This document shows, in pieces, positions 17,159-25,780 of a stretch of 64,000 nt of DNA; positions within the stretch are counted from its first letter, which is position 1, and each line of letters opens with the position of its first letter. Origin of the DNA: Arthrobacter sp. TMP15. Lineage in GTDB: Bacteria; Actinomycetota; Actinomycetes; Actinomycetales; Micrococcaceae. The position numbers and the translations under genes were made by a program. Where the stretch lies: NCBI RefSeq assembly GCF_039529835.1, contig NZ_CP154262.1:3038001-3102000 (forward strand), written 5' to 3'. The notes beneath the pieces were generated by a model that was not told the origin of the DNA, did no database searches, and worked only from the letters and a program-made list of their open reading frames with translations.

Positions 17159-18109
17159 ATGAACTCCAACGATGCGTTCAGTGTCCCATCGGTTCCGTTC
17201 ACCCGCGCTGAAGCCATGACGCAAGGACTTTCGGCGGGTCAGCTCAGGAATACGCACATCACAAACGTGGGCCGTGGCCTGTACCGGCCGAAGGACTGGG
17301 ATTTTGAGCTCAGCAGCGCAGCTCGTGCCCTGTGCGTGGTGACTCCGGAGGCCTGGATCTCGCACACCACAGCTGCAAGGTTGCATGAAATGGTTCTTCC
17401 ACCGTGGTGTTCGGGCTCTGATCAGCTGCATTTGAGTAAGCCTAGAAAACTGCCCGGAGCGCGTCGCAAAGGAATCATCGGTCATACCGTGGTTGCTTTT
17501 CCCGGTGAAGTGGAGACTCATGGAGATCTGCGAATCAGCGGTAGGGCCCGTACGTGGCTTGATCTTGCGCACATCCTAAACCTTGACGATCTGGTGTGCA
17601 CCGGGGATCAGCTGATTCGCATTCCGCGGCCGGAGTTTGAGGATCGGGAGACTCCCTACTCCACTCTTGTGGCGCTTCGGGAGTTAGTGGGCCGGCACAG
17701 GAATTTACAGGGCGTAGTTCGTGCGCGGGCAGCCCTTGAACTGATGCGTGTGGGAGCTGATTCGGCTCCCGAAACACTCCTTCGTTTGGCCATGCTCGAC
17801 GCCGGACTGCCGGAGCCTGATCTGCAAGTCACCCTCTGGCCACGGCCAGGGGCACCTTGTGCAGACGCTGGCTACCGAAGTCGGCGCATAGCCCTCCAAT
17901 ACGATGGAGTTCATCACCTGGATGAGCTACAGCGGCAAAGTGATAGACGCCGGGATAAAGCATTCGAAGCCGCTGGCTGGACGGTCTTAGTATTCACTCA
18001 GGCAGATTTGGCAGATAGCTTTCAAGATGCCGTCCGCGTGATCAAGAACGTGTTGCGGCATGCCAAGGTAGATCCCAGGGTTTCCTCCGGGTTCGCTACA
18101 GGTAGCTAA
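17159..18109 (+). CDS. AbiEi-like / DUF559 endonuclease-fold protein
   Basis: About 316 residues from ATG 17159 (GTG at 17141 adds six). The N-terminus (about 10-50) reads FTRAEAMTQGLSAGQLRN...VGRGLYRP, like the winged-helix domain of AbiEi-type antitoxin proteins. The C-terminus (about 235-305) is a DUF559 module related to Vsr and restriction-endonuclease folds: a tyrosine-rich YRSRRIALQYDG strand, H-H, then RRRDKAFEAAGWTVLVF. D in ALQYDG and the RxRRD region are likely catalytic. Such proteins are common singletons in actinobacteria with unknown function. No partner gene is adjacent. It is bracketed by repeat arrays in opposite orientation, which may mark a mobile or repeat-associated unit. 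Confidence 0.75.
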   Translation: MNSNDAFSVPSVPFTRAEAMTQGLSAGQLRNTHITNVGRGLYRPKDWDFELSSAARALCVVTPEAWISHTTAARLHEMVLPPWCSGSDQLHLSKPRKLPGARRKGIIGHTVVAFPGEVETHGDLRISGRARTWLDLAHILNLDDLVCTGDQLIRIPRPEFEDRETPYSTLVALRELVGRHRNLQGVVRARAALELMRVGADSAPETLLRLAMLDAGLPEPDLQVTLWPRPGAPCADAGYRSRRIALQYDGVHHLDELQRQSDRRRDKAFEAAGWTVLVFTQADLADSFQDAVRVIKNVLRHAKVDPRVSSGFATGS

Positions 18110-18157
18110 AATCGTCCCAAACCACACAGCCTAAAGCAGAACCCTCCCTCAGCAATT

Positions 18158-18212
18158 AACTGCTCCCCGAAAGTTGGATTGAATATTTCAGTCCAACTTT
18201 CGGGGAGCAGTT
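18158..18212. terminator. Long perfect hairpin inside a larger palindrome
   Basis: Arms of 21 bases (18158-18178 and 18192-18212) pair perfectly; four further pairs form in the loop. Outside them, imperfect pairing continues to about 18132 and 18236 (AGCAGAAC with GTTCTGCT), so about 100 bases can fold as one cruciform. It lies between the convergent DUF559 gene and ino1 and may terminate both. Confidence 0.75.
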
Positions 18213-18238
18213 CAGTGAAGGAGCGTTCTGCTTTTTAC

Positions 18239-18291
18239 GACGTGGAGTGAGCGAGCGTCACAATAAACACGACGTGGAGTGAGCGAGCGTC
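18239..18291 (-). repeat. Array of the 32-bp-period repeat (two copies, inverted)
   Basis: GACGTGGAGTGAGCGAGCGTC occurs at 18239-18259 and 18271-18291, exactly 32 bases apart. It is the reverse complement of the unit at 16990 and 17022. The array ends five bases before the ino1 stop codon. Confidence 0.85.
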
Positions 18292-18295
18292 GGGG

Positions 18296-19375
18296 TTAGA
18301 GGTCGCCCCGGATAAATGCTTCAACCTTCTCGTGGGCGATGTCGTCCGCGTACTGCTCCGGCGGGGACTTCATGAAATAGCTCGAGGCTGAGAGGATGGG
18401 GCCACCAATGCCGCGGTCAAGGGCGATTTTTGCCGCACGGATGGCGTCAATGATCACTCCAGCTGAGTTGGGTGAATCCCATACTTCAAGCTTGTATTCC
18501 AGCGACACCGGAGCGTCGCCAAAGTTGCGGCCTTCCAGACGGACAAAAGCCCACTTCCTGTCATCAAGCCAGGCAACGTAGTCAGAGGGCCCGATGTGGA
18601 CGTCGTCCTCGCTCAGCACTGCTGAGGTGTTGGAGGTGACGGCCTGAGTTTTGGAGATCTTCTTGGATTCAAGTCGCTCACGCTCAAGCATGTTCTTGAA
18701 GTCCATGTTTCCACCAACGTTAAGCTGGTAGGTCCGGTCAAGAACCACACCGCGGTCTTCAAAAAGTTTGGCCATGACACGGTGCGTGATGGTGGCACCG
18801 ATCTGGCTCTTAATGTCATCTCCCACAATCGGAACGCCGGCGGCAGTGAACTTATCAGCCCACTCTTTGGTGCCTGCGATGAAAACGGGCAGGGCGTTGA
18901 CGAAGCCTACACCGGCGTCGATGGCGCACTGGGCATAGAATTTCGCTGCGGCATCTGAGCCAACCGGTAGGTAGCAAACCATGACGTCAACATTGGCTGC
19001 CTTCAGTGTTGCCACAACGTCAACCGGATCGGCGTCAGATTCAACAATGGTCTCGCGGTAGTACTTGCCAAGACCGTCAAGGGTGGTGCCGCGAAGCACC
19101 GGAACTCCCAAGTTGGGGACGTCGGCCAGCTTGATGGTGTTGTTCTCGCTGGCGCCAATGGCATCCGAGAGATCCAGCCCAACCTTCTTGCTATCAACAT
19201 CGAATGCTGCAACAAACTGCACATCATTGACGTGGTATTGGCCAAAATTAACATGCATCAGGCCAGGAACCTTGACGCTGGGATCAGCATCTTGGTAGTA
19301 CTGGACTCCCTGCACCAAAGATGAGGCACAGTTTCCCACGCCTACGACGGCAACCCGAATAGGATGATTGGACAC
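18296..19375 (-). CDS. ino1: Inositol-3-phosphate synthase
   Basis: A 359-residue actinobacterial-type Ino1 that converts glucose 6-phosphate to 1L-myo-inositol 1-phosphate with NAD+. The NAD-binding loop is [16 protein letters not shown] at the N-terminus. The family motifs [12 protein letters not shown] and SKTQAV near 230-250 and the [11 protein letters not shown] segment near 185 are present; these carry the active-site lysines and metal contacts. The GTG start at 19375 has an AAGGAG site seven bases upstream. The product feeds mycothiol (through MshA, encoded at 9656) and phosphatidylinositol lipids. Confidence 0.96.
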   Translation of the reverse strand: MSNHPIRVAVVGVGNCASSLVQGVQYYQDADPSVKVPGLMHVNFGQYHVNDVQFVAAFDVDSKKVGLDLSDAIGASENNTIKLADVPNLGVPVLRGTTLDGLGKYYRETIVESDADPVDVVATLKAANVDVMVCYLPVGSDAAAKFYAQCAIDAGVGFVNALPVFIAGTKEWADKFTAAGVPIVGDDIKSQIGATITHRVMAKLFEDRGVVLDRTYQLNVGGNMDFKNMLERERLESKKISKTQAVTSNTSAVLSEDDVHIGPSDYVAWLDDRKWAFVRLEGRNFGDAPVSLEYKLEVWDSPNSAGVIIDAIRAAKIALDRGIGGPILSASSYFMKSPPEQYADDIAHEKVEAFIRGDL

Positions 19376-19608
19376 GGAACTCCTTCATAAAAACTCACAC
19401 GGGTCCGGCTCTCACTTTGCGGTGATGGGTCGACGCACGCCTTTACGTTTTACGTAGAGACACGACGCACGGCTGTTCGACCGGACCTGGCGCCCCAACG
19501 GCGCCCTTAACCATTCTTGTCAACTGACCCTGTTCCGAATTTATTCCTCCGGCGCAGGAAAATCTCTTGCTTTTATCAAAGACCGTTGTTACTCATGTGG
19601 GCCCCCAA

Positions 19609-20646
19609 CTACTTCTGTGCCCACTTGTTTATCCCAGATTCGACGGCGTACTCATCGATGGAGCGCAGCTCGGCTTCACTAAATTCCAGGTTTCTGATAG
19701 CGGCAACGTTGTTTTCCAGCTGCGCAACGCTCGAGGCGCCCACCAAAGCTGAGGCGACGGGGCTCGCATTGCTTTGTTCCCGAAGGATCCATGCAATGGC
19801 CATCTGCGCCAAGGACTGTCCACGGGTGGATGCCAGCTCGTTGAGAGCTCGCACACGCCCCATCTTTTCCTCGGTGAGGTCATTTTCGTGCAGGAAGCGT
19901 TCCTTCGCCGCCCGCGAATCTGCCGGCACACCATTGAGGTAGCGGTCGGTCAACATGCCCTGCGCCAACGGTGAGAACGCTATGGAACCTGCCCCCACGG
20001 CGTCGAGCGTCTGGAAAAGGTTTGGTTCCCCTTCCTCAGTCCAGCGGTTCAGCATGGAGTATGAGGGCTGGTGAATGAGCAGCGGCGTACCCATTTCTTT
20101 GAGAATCCGGGCGGCTTCAAGCGTCTGAGCTGGCGTGTATGAGGAGATGCCCGCATACAAGGCCTTACCGGAGCGCACTGCGTGGTCCAGAGCACCCATG
20201 GTTTCCTCCATGGGCGTCTCCGGATCGGGCCGGTGGCTGTAAAAAATGTCCACATAGTCAAGACCCATGCGGGTGAGCGAATCGTCAAGACTGTTCAGGA
20301 GGTTCTTGCGTGAGCCCCACTCACCGTAGGGACCGGGCCACATGTAGTAACCGGCCTTGGTGGAAATGACGAGTTCGTTGCGGTGTGAACGGAAGTCGTC
20401 CTTGTAATGGCGGCCAAAGTTAGTTTCCGCTGAGCCGTCAGGCGGGCCGTAGTTGTTGGCCAAGTCAAAGTGTGTGACGCCCAAATCAAAGGCTCGACGA
20501 AGGATGGCCCGCTGCACTTCGAACGGCTTGTCATCACCAAAGTTGTGCCACAGCCCTAGCGAGATGGCGGGCAATTTCAGCCCGCTGCGGCCAACTCTGC
20601 GGTAAGGCATGGTTTCATAACGGTTTTCTGCGGCGTGAAAGGTCAT
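19609..20646 (-). CDS. Aldo/keto reductase, YghZ/MgrA-like
   Basis: A 345-residue AKR with a TIM-barrel fold. The start ATG at 20646 gives the standard N-terminus (YRRVGRSGLKLPAISLGLW); a much longer in-frame extension to 20892 would run through nnr and is rejected. Catalytic residues fit the AKR tetrad: D in FDLANNYGPP with Y, K in STKAGY, and H in FYSHRPD. The YGPPDGSAETNFG and MWPGPYGEWGSRKNL segments are typical of L-glyceraldehyde-3-phosphate reductase-like enzymes and potassium-channel beta-subunit relatives (AKR14 type). It uses NADPH; the physiological substrate is unknown. It lies 119 bases downstream of nnr on the same strand. Confidence 0.92.
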   Translation of the reverse strand: MTFHAAENRYETMPYRRVGRSGLKLPAISLGLWHNFGDDKPFEVQRAILRRAFDLGVTHFDLANNYGPPDGSAETNFGRHYKDDFRSHRNELVISTKAGYYMWPGPYGEWGSRKNLLNSLDDSLTRMGLDYVDIFYSHRPDPETPMEETMGALDHAVRSGKALYAGISSYTPAQTLEAARILKEMGTPLLIHQPSYSMLNRWTEEGEPNLFQTLDAVGAGSIAFSPLAQGMLTDRYLNGVPADSRAAKERFLHENDLTEEKMGRVRALNELASTRGQSLAQMAIAWILREQSNASPVASALVGASSVAQLENNVAAIRNLEFSEAELRSIDEYAVESGINKWAQK

Positions 20647-20745
20647 AGTTACTATCTTGCCACTGATTTGTTGTGACCTGCGTCCCGCTTCCGCCATACC
20701 GCCGCAGCTAAGATACACCAACTCCGGATGCAGGCGCGGCATCAC

Positions 20746-20775
20746 GTTGATTACTGCACAGTTGATTACTGCACA
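20746..20775. repeat. 15-bp tandem duplication across the nnr stop codon
   Basis: GTTGATTACTGCACA occurs twice back to back (20746-20760, 20761-20775). The second copy contains the nnr stop codon (complement of 20766-20768), so the stop and its flank have been duplicated. Confidence 0.75.
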
Positions 20776-22337
20776 GGCGAGCAGAGGCGTCCCCACACCG
20801 CTGGAATTCTCGTTGCAAGCATCCCTGCATTCAGGGGCTCTAGTTGTTGCCCTCGCGCAGACGCTTCGACACCCAAACCAGTTCCTACGCAAGCAAGGTC
20901 TGCGCGGGCCACCTCCAAGGAGGCCAGTTCACCGTGCAGCGCGGCTGCCAGCGCAGCAGTCCGGGCCAATTCACCTATTCCGGCTCCCATGGCTAGCAGG
21001 GCAACAAGGATCCCTGCCAGCGTATCGCCGCTTCCAGCCGTTGCTAGCCGCGGTGTGCCGTTGGACTGCGTAAAAACTTTCCCGTCAGGTTGGGCCACAA
21101 CCGTCGTTGGCCCTTTCAATAGCACAACAGCGCCAAACATCACCGCCGCCCTACGTGCCGCGGCCAAGGGTGCCGCCTCAATGGCACTTCGTTTCAGAGC
21201 AACACCGTGTCGAGCAAGGAGGGTTGCAAGTTCACCCGCGTGCGGGGTCAGCACTAGATGGGAGTTTTCATCACCATGGGCAGGCTTCACAAGCTCCAAC
21301 GCCGCAGCATCAACCACCACGGGGATACCGCTCTCACCGCCGGCCAGTATGGCCTCAGATGCCCGCTCAAGCTGCGCCGGATCCCCATCAATACCTGATC
21401 CGGCAAGCCATGCCTGCACACGCACGTTCCGTGGGGACTCCTGCGAACATACGGCTTCAGGATTGCGTACATGCAGTGCCGCTGCCACGTGTTCAGGCCC
21501 AAGGTAGCGCACCATTCCGGGCCCGCACGCTGACGCGGCGGCCACAGCCAACAGAGCCGCCCCTGGGTACTGCACGGATCCGGCCACTATGCCTGCAACA
21601 CCTCGGGTATATTTTTGATCAGCTCGCGCTGGGCGCGGTAGCAATGCAGCCAAGTCGCTAAGCACAAGTCTGAACAAGTCAGCTTCGTAGAGGTGCTCCT
21701 GGAGGCCCAAATCAATCAGGACGAGTGTTCCGCAGGCTTGCTCCCCGGGGGAGGCCAGCAGCCCTGTCTTGTGGGCACCAAAGGTGATGGTGCGATCCGC
21801 CCGCAGCACTGGGGCGAATACTTCCCCCGTGGTTGCGTCCACTCCACTGGGCAGATCGCATGCCACAACTAAGGGCCTGTTTTGGGCCGCAAGTTTGTTT
21901 AACTCCGCAACCACTCCTGCCGCCGGCTCCCGGAGCCCGCCCCGTCCACCTGTGCCGAGCAGGCCGTCAATAATGACGTCGGAAGCTTTAGCTTCAGGGA
22001 GGAAGTCCGCCACCACGCGAACACAGAAACCGCCAGCCTGCTCAAAAGCAGCCAACGCTTCAGGGTGGGTGTGAGCATCGGTTAGCAACGCCGTCGTCCG
22101 CGCTCCACGGGCCGCTAAATAAGCGCCAGCGTAAAGAGCATCCCCGCCATTGTTACCGGAACCAATCAAGAGCGCCGCCTTGGCTCCGTACACACCTTGG
22201 CCGCGGTCACGCAGACTCGCAACTACTCCCATGGCGAGCCCATGCGCCGCCTTTCGCATAAGTTCGGGGCCACGCCCGGCAGCCAAAAGCGGCTGTTCGG
22301 CGGCACGAACAGCCGCAGCTGTGTAGGCGCTGAGCAT
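20766..22337 (-). CDS. nnr: Bifunctional NAD(P)H-hydrate epimerase / dehydratase
   Basis: About 523 residues from ATG 22337, one base after the acpS stop. The N-terminal YjeF_N domain (about 1-210) is the epimerase, with the GSGNNGGDALYAG motif and an acidic DLPSGVD loop. The C-terminal carbohydrate-kinase-like domain (about 225-510) is the dehydratase, with LTPHAGEL, LLKGPTTVV and GSGDTLAGIL. It repairs hydrated NADH and NADPH, using ADP in the dehydratase step. An upstream ATG at 22370 exists but would overlap acpS by 32 bases. Co-transcription with acpS and glmS is common in actinobacteria. Confidence 0.95.
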   Translation of the reverse strand: MLSAYTAAAVRAAEQPLLAAGRGPELMRKAAHGLAMGVVASLRDRGQGVYGAKAALLIGSGNNGGDALYAGAYLAARGARTTALLTDAHTHPEALAAFEQAGGFCVRVVADFLPEAKASDVIIDGLLGTGGRGGLREPAAGVVAELNKLAAQNRPLVVACDLPSGVDATTGEVFAPVLRADRTITFGAHKTGLLASPGEQACGTLVLIDLGLQEHLYEADLFRLVLSDLAALLPRPARADQKYTRGVAGIVAGSVQYPGAALLAVAAASACGPGMVRYLGPEHVAAALHVRNPEAVCSQESPRNVRVQAWLAGSGIDGDPAQLERASEAILAGGESGIPVVVDAAALELVKPAHGDENSHLVLTPHAGELATLLARHGVALKRSAIEAAPLAAARRAAVMFGAVVLLKGPTTVVAQPDGKVFTQSNGTPRLATAGSGDTLAGILVALLAMGAGIGELARTAALAAALHGELASLEVARADLACVGTGLGVEASARGQQLEPLNAGMLATRIPAVWGRLCSPVQ

Positions 22338-22338
22338 G

Positions 22339-22686
22339 TCAGCTCTCGGCGATGACCATGGCGGTGGCAATACCGCCGTCGTGGCTCATGGACAAATGCC
22401 AACTTTTGATGCCTTTGGCCTTGGCAACGGCAGCCACTGTGCCCTTGACATTGATGGTGGGACCGTGTTCGTCAAGGCCGATCCAGCAGTCCTGCCAGTT
22501 CATCCCGGCAGGGGCACCCAAAGCTTTCGCTACGGACTCCTTTGCAGCGAATCTTGCCGCCAGCGACTGTGTGTTTAGGCCACGTTCTGCAGGAACAAAC
22601 AATCGTTCGAGCAGCCCAGGAGTCCGCTCCATCTGACGACCAAACCGCTCAATGTCAACTACGTCCACGCCAATGCCAATAATCAT
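22339..22686 (-). CDS. acpS: Holo-[acyl-carrier-protein] synthase
   Basis: A 115-residue group I 4'-phosphopantetheinyl transferase. The N-terminal [12 protein letters not shown] carries the Mg-binding aspartate, and [12 protein letters not shown] carries the conserved W/F-x-x-K-E-A-x-x-K-type motif with catalytic Glu. The end has HLSMSHDGG, which binds CoA. It moves phosphopantetheine from CoA to apo-ACP. Pantothenate kinase, the first CoA step, is encoded close by (24812). One base separates its stop from the nnr start. Confidence 0.95.
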   Translation of the reverse strand: MIIGIGVDVVDIERFGRQMERTPGLLERLFVPAERGLNTQSLAARFAAKESVAKALGAPAGMNWQDCWIGLDEHGPTINVKGTVAAVAKAKGIKSWHLSMSHDGGIATAMVIAES

Positions 22687-22750
22687 GACCCCAGCCTATC
22701 CCTACCCGCTCCTACGGCTCATCTTGAACAAACCAGCAATTCACAGCCGG

Positions 22751-24670
22751 TTATTCAACGGTGACCGACTTGGCTAGGTTGCGGGGCTGGTCCACGTCGA
22801 AGCCCTTCGCCGTTGCCAGTGCCAACGCAAAGATCTGTAAGGGAACAGTGGTCAGCAAAGGAGCAAGGAGGGGGCTTGTTTCCGGAATGTAAAACACGTG
22901 CTCGGCATGTTCGCGCACGGATTCGTCACCTTCCTCCGCAATCACGATGGTTTTGGCTCCGCGGGCACGAACCTCCTGAATATTGGAAACAACCTTCGCG
23001 TGAAGGGAATCCCGGCCACGGGGTGAAGGGACAACAACAATGACGGCTTGCCCTTCTTCAATCAAGGCGATGGGGCCGTGCTTAAGTTCCCCAGCCGCAA
23101 ATCCTTCGGCATGAATGTAAGCCAGTTCCTTCAGCTTCAAGGCACCCTCCATGGCAACGGGGTACCCAACGTGACGGCCAAGAAATAGCACCGTGCGGGT
23201 ATCCGCCATGCTGCGGGCAAGTTCCTTGATCTGCTCAGCGTTGGCCAACACCGTGGCGATCTTGGCCGGGGTCTTGGCCAGCTCAGCCAAAATATCCTTG
23301 ATTTGCCCCTGGAAGAGGTTCCCACGCAGTTGTGCCAAATAAAGTCCCAGCAGATAAGCTGCGGCCAGCTGCGCCAAGAACGCCTTGGTGGAAGCCACAG
23401 CGATTTCGGGTCCGGCATGCGTGTACAGCACGGCATCCGACTCCCGCGGAATGGTCGATCCATTGGTATTGCAGATGGCAATCGTCTTGGCGCCCTGCTC
23501 GCGGGCGTAGCGCACAGCCATCAGGGTATCCATCGTCTCCCCAGACTGAGAGAGCGAAACAATCAGCGTACGTTCATCCACAATGGGATCTCGGTACCTA
23601 AACTCATGCGAGAGTTCCACTTCCGTTGGGATCCTGCACCAGTGCTCAATGGCGTACCGCGCCACCTGCCCAGCGTAGGCAGAGGTGCCGCAAGCCAGCA
23701 CAATAATACGATTAATTGTTTTTAGCACAGCCGGGTCAATACGCAGCTCGTCAAGGGTCAGATTACCCGCCAAGTCTGAGCGGCCCAGGAGAGTTTGCGC
23801 AACGGCGTCTGGCTGGTCGTTGATCTCCTTTTCCATAAAGGAGGGGTAGCCATCCTTTTCGGCGGCGGCAGCATCCCAGTCAACCAGGTATTCATGGCCC
23901 TCCGCGGGGGCACCGTAAAAATCGGTGATCACAACATCCTCGGCCGTGATGGTGACAACCTGGTCCTGCCCCAGCTCTACAGCCCTTCTGGTGTAGTCAA
24001 TGAATCCTGATACATCCGATCCCAGGAAGTTTTCTCCCTCACCCAGTCCAACAACAAGGGGGGAATTGCGCCGCGCCGCTACAACTACTCCCGATACTTC
24101 TGCGTGGGTGGCCACCAACGTGAATGCACCTTCAAGCTGCTGGGCTGCCAGTTGCATGGCCTTAGAAAGGCGTGCAGCCCCGTGTCCGTCGGCTTTTACG
24201 CTCTCACTACCCTCTAGGCTCCTGTAGGCCTCCGCCAGTACCGTGGCAGCAACTTCAGAATCGGTTTGAGATGCAAAGCTATGTCCGCGCTTGAGCAAAT
24301 CAGCCTTGAGGATCGAGTAGTTTTCAATAATTCCATTGTGGACCACCGCTAGGGCGCCACCGTCAACTACGTGCGGGTGGGCGTTGGCATCAGTGGGGGC
24401 ACCATGCGTGGCCCAACGGGTGTGACCTATCCCCGTGGTTGCCGCGGGAAGCGGGTTTCGCTCAAGCTCGTCGAGGAGGTTCACTAGCTTGCCGCTCTTC
24501 TTGCGCATCTCTATGCCGCCGGCACCTGCCACGGCAACACCTGCGGAATCGTAACCCCTGTATTCCAAACGACGCAGCCCCTCAACCAAAACCTCTAGGG
24601 CGCGGTGATTGACTGACAAACCTGTTCCTTGAGCCGGGGCGGTACCGGCGTATCCCACAATTCCACACAT
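22751..24670 (-). CDS. glmS: Glutamine-fructose-6-phosphate aminotransferase (isomerizing)
   Basis: About 639 residues. ATG 24670 is chosen so that Cys2 of CGIVGY becomes the N-terminal nucleophile after Met removal; the frame opens three codons earlier. The glutaminase domain (1-240) includes the THG and GNGIIEN-type loop (VVHNGIIEN). Two SIS isomerase domains follow (about 300-430 and 470-610). The end, QPRNLAKSVTVE, is the conserved C-tail that closes the ammonia channel. It makes glucosamine 6-phosphate for peptidoglycan; GlmM at 27356 acts next. There is no glmS ribozyme in the short upstream region. Confidence 0.97.
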   Translation of the reverse strand: MCGIVGYAGTAPAQGTGLSVNHRALEVLVEGLRRLEYRGYDSAGVAVAGAGGIEMRKKSGKLVNLLDELERNPLPAATTGIGHTRWATHGAPTDANAHPHVVDGGALAVVHNGIIENYSILKADLLKRGHSFASQTDSEVAATVLAEAYRSLEGSESVKADGHGAARLSKAMQLAAQQLEGAFTLVATHAEVSGVVVAARRNSPLVVGLGEGENFLGSDVSGFIDYTRRAVELGQDQVVTITAEDVVITDFYGAPAEGHEYLVDWDAAAAEKDGYPSFMEKEINDQPDAVAQTLLGRSDLAGNLTLDELRIDPAVLKTINRIIVLACGTSAYAGQVARYAIEHWCRIPTEVELSHEFRYRDPIVDERTLIVSLSQSGETMDTLMAVRYAREQGAKTIAICNTNGSTIPRESDAVLYTHAGPEIAVASTKAFLAQLAAAYLLGLYLAQLRGNLFQGQIKDILAELAKTPAKIATVLANAEQIKELARSMADTRTVLFLGRHVGYPVAMEGALKLKELAYIHAEGFAAGELKHGPIALIEEGQAVIVVVPSPRGRDSLHAKVVSNIQEVRARGAKTIVIAEEGDESVREHAEHVFYIPETSPLLAPLLTTVPLQIFALALATAKGFDVDQPRNLAKSVTVE

Positions 24671-24811
24671 GAAAATCAATCATAAACCCCAAACCATTTG
24701 CAGGACGTTCTACCTCCAATTGCGCAGGAGCGTTGAAAAAGAGCCAGCACTTCTCCCCCATCGCACCAACGGCGTTTCCCTCCCCGCCCCAAACAAGGCA
24801 GAATTGAAATT

Positions 24812-25780
24812 GTGACAGCGCATAGAACCGAGCCCGGCAACAGCGTCAGCGCCTCTCCTTTTGTTGAATTGGACCGCCAGACGTGGTCCCGTCTTGCCAA
24901 CAAGATTGAACAACCCTTGGATGAAGATGACGTCTATCGCCTGCGAGGACTGGGCGATCAGCTGAATATGCGCGAAATCTACGATGTATATTTGCCACTC
25001 TCACGCCTTCTGAATCTTTACGTTGGCGCTGCCGCCCACCTCCACAATGCAACCACCACCTTCTTGGGTGAACACGGTTCCCGCACCCCTTTTGTCATTG
25101 GAGTGGCGGGTTCAGTAGCTGTGGGGAAATCCACAACCGCACGTGTGTTGCGTGAAATGCTCTGCCGCTGGCCTGATACCCCCAATGTGGAACTCGTCAC
25201 AACCGACGGCTTCCTGTATCCAAATGCAGATCTTGAACGCCGCGGGCTCATGGGCCGGAAGGGCTTCCCGGAATCCTATGACCGCCGCGGGCTGCTGCGC
25301 TTCGTCAGTGCAGTCAAGAGCGGCGCCGAAGAAGTACGCGCCCCCATGTACTCACACCTCACTTATGACATCCTGCCTGACAAAGAGGTTGTGGTCCGGC
25401 GCCCTGACGTCCTCATCGTGGAGGGCCTGAACGTGTTGGCTGCCGCCCGCCCTCGCAGCGACGGACGGTCAGGTCTGGCGGTCAGTGACTTTTTCGACTT
25501 TTCCATCTACGTCGATGCCAAAACCAGCCACATCGAACAGTGGTACGTTGAGCGCTTCCGCTCGCTGCGCACTGGGGCATTCGCCGATCCAGAATCCTAT
25601 TTTCGCCGTTACGCGGATTTATCCGATGCCGAAGCTACTGCCACGGCTTCCCAGATTTGGAAAAATATCAACGAGCCCAACCTGCTACAAAATGTGCTTC
25701 CCACCCGGGGCCGGGCTCAACTGGTGCTCACTAAAGATGCTGACCACTCCATTCGCCGCATGCTGCTAAGGAAGGTCTAG
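24812..25780 (+). CDS. coaA: Type I pantothenate kinase
   Basis: A 322-residue prokaryotic type I PanK, the first step of CoA synthesis. The Walker A loop is [12 protein letters not shown] (about 97-108). [10 protein letters not shown] and VEGLNVLAA are typical, and the end region [19 protein letters not shown] is conserved. The GTG start at 24812 gives a short extra N-terminus before FVELDRQTW. Divergent from glmS across about 140 bases; the stop overlaps the next start by one base. Confidence 0.95.
   Translation: MTAHRTEPGNSVSASPFVELDRQTWSRLANKIEQPLDEDDVYRLRGLGDQLNMREIYDVYLPLSRLLNLYVGAAAHLHNATTTFLGEHGSRTPFVIGVAGSVAVGKSTTARVLREMLCRWPDTPNVELVTTDGFLYPNADLERRGLMGRKGFPESYDRRGLLRFVSAVKSGAEEVRAPMYSHLTYDILPDKEVVVRRPDVLIVEGLNVLAAARPRSDGRSGLAVSDFFDFSIYVDAKTSHIEQWYVERFRSLRTGAFADPESYFRRYADLSDAEATATASQIWKNINEPNLLQNVLPTRGRAQLVLTKDADHSIRRMLLRKV

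Noticed and set aside
20647-20892. N-terminal extension of the aldo/keto reductase
   Set aside because: It would run through the 3' end of nnr, while Met at 20646 gives the standard AKR N-terminus.
24671-24811. glmS-type ribozyme or riboswitch before glmS
   Set aside because: The short gap shows none of the conserved ribozyme core and is shared with divergent coaA.
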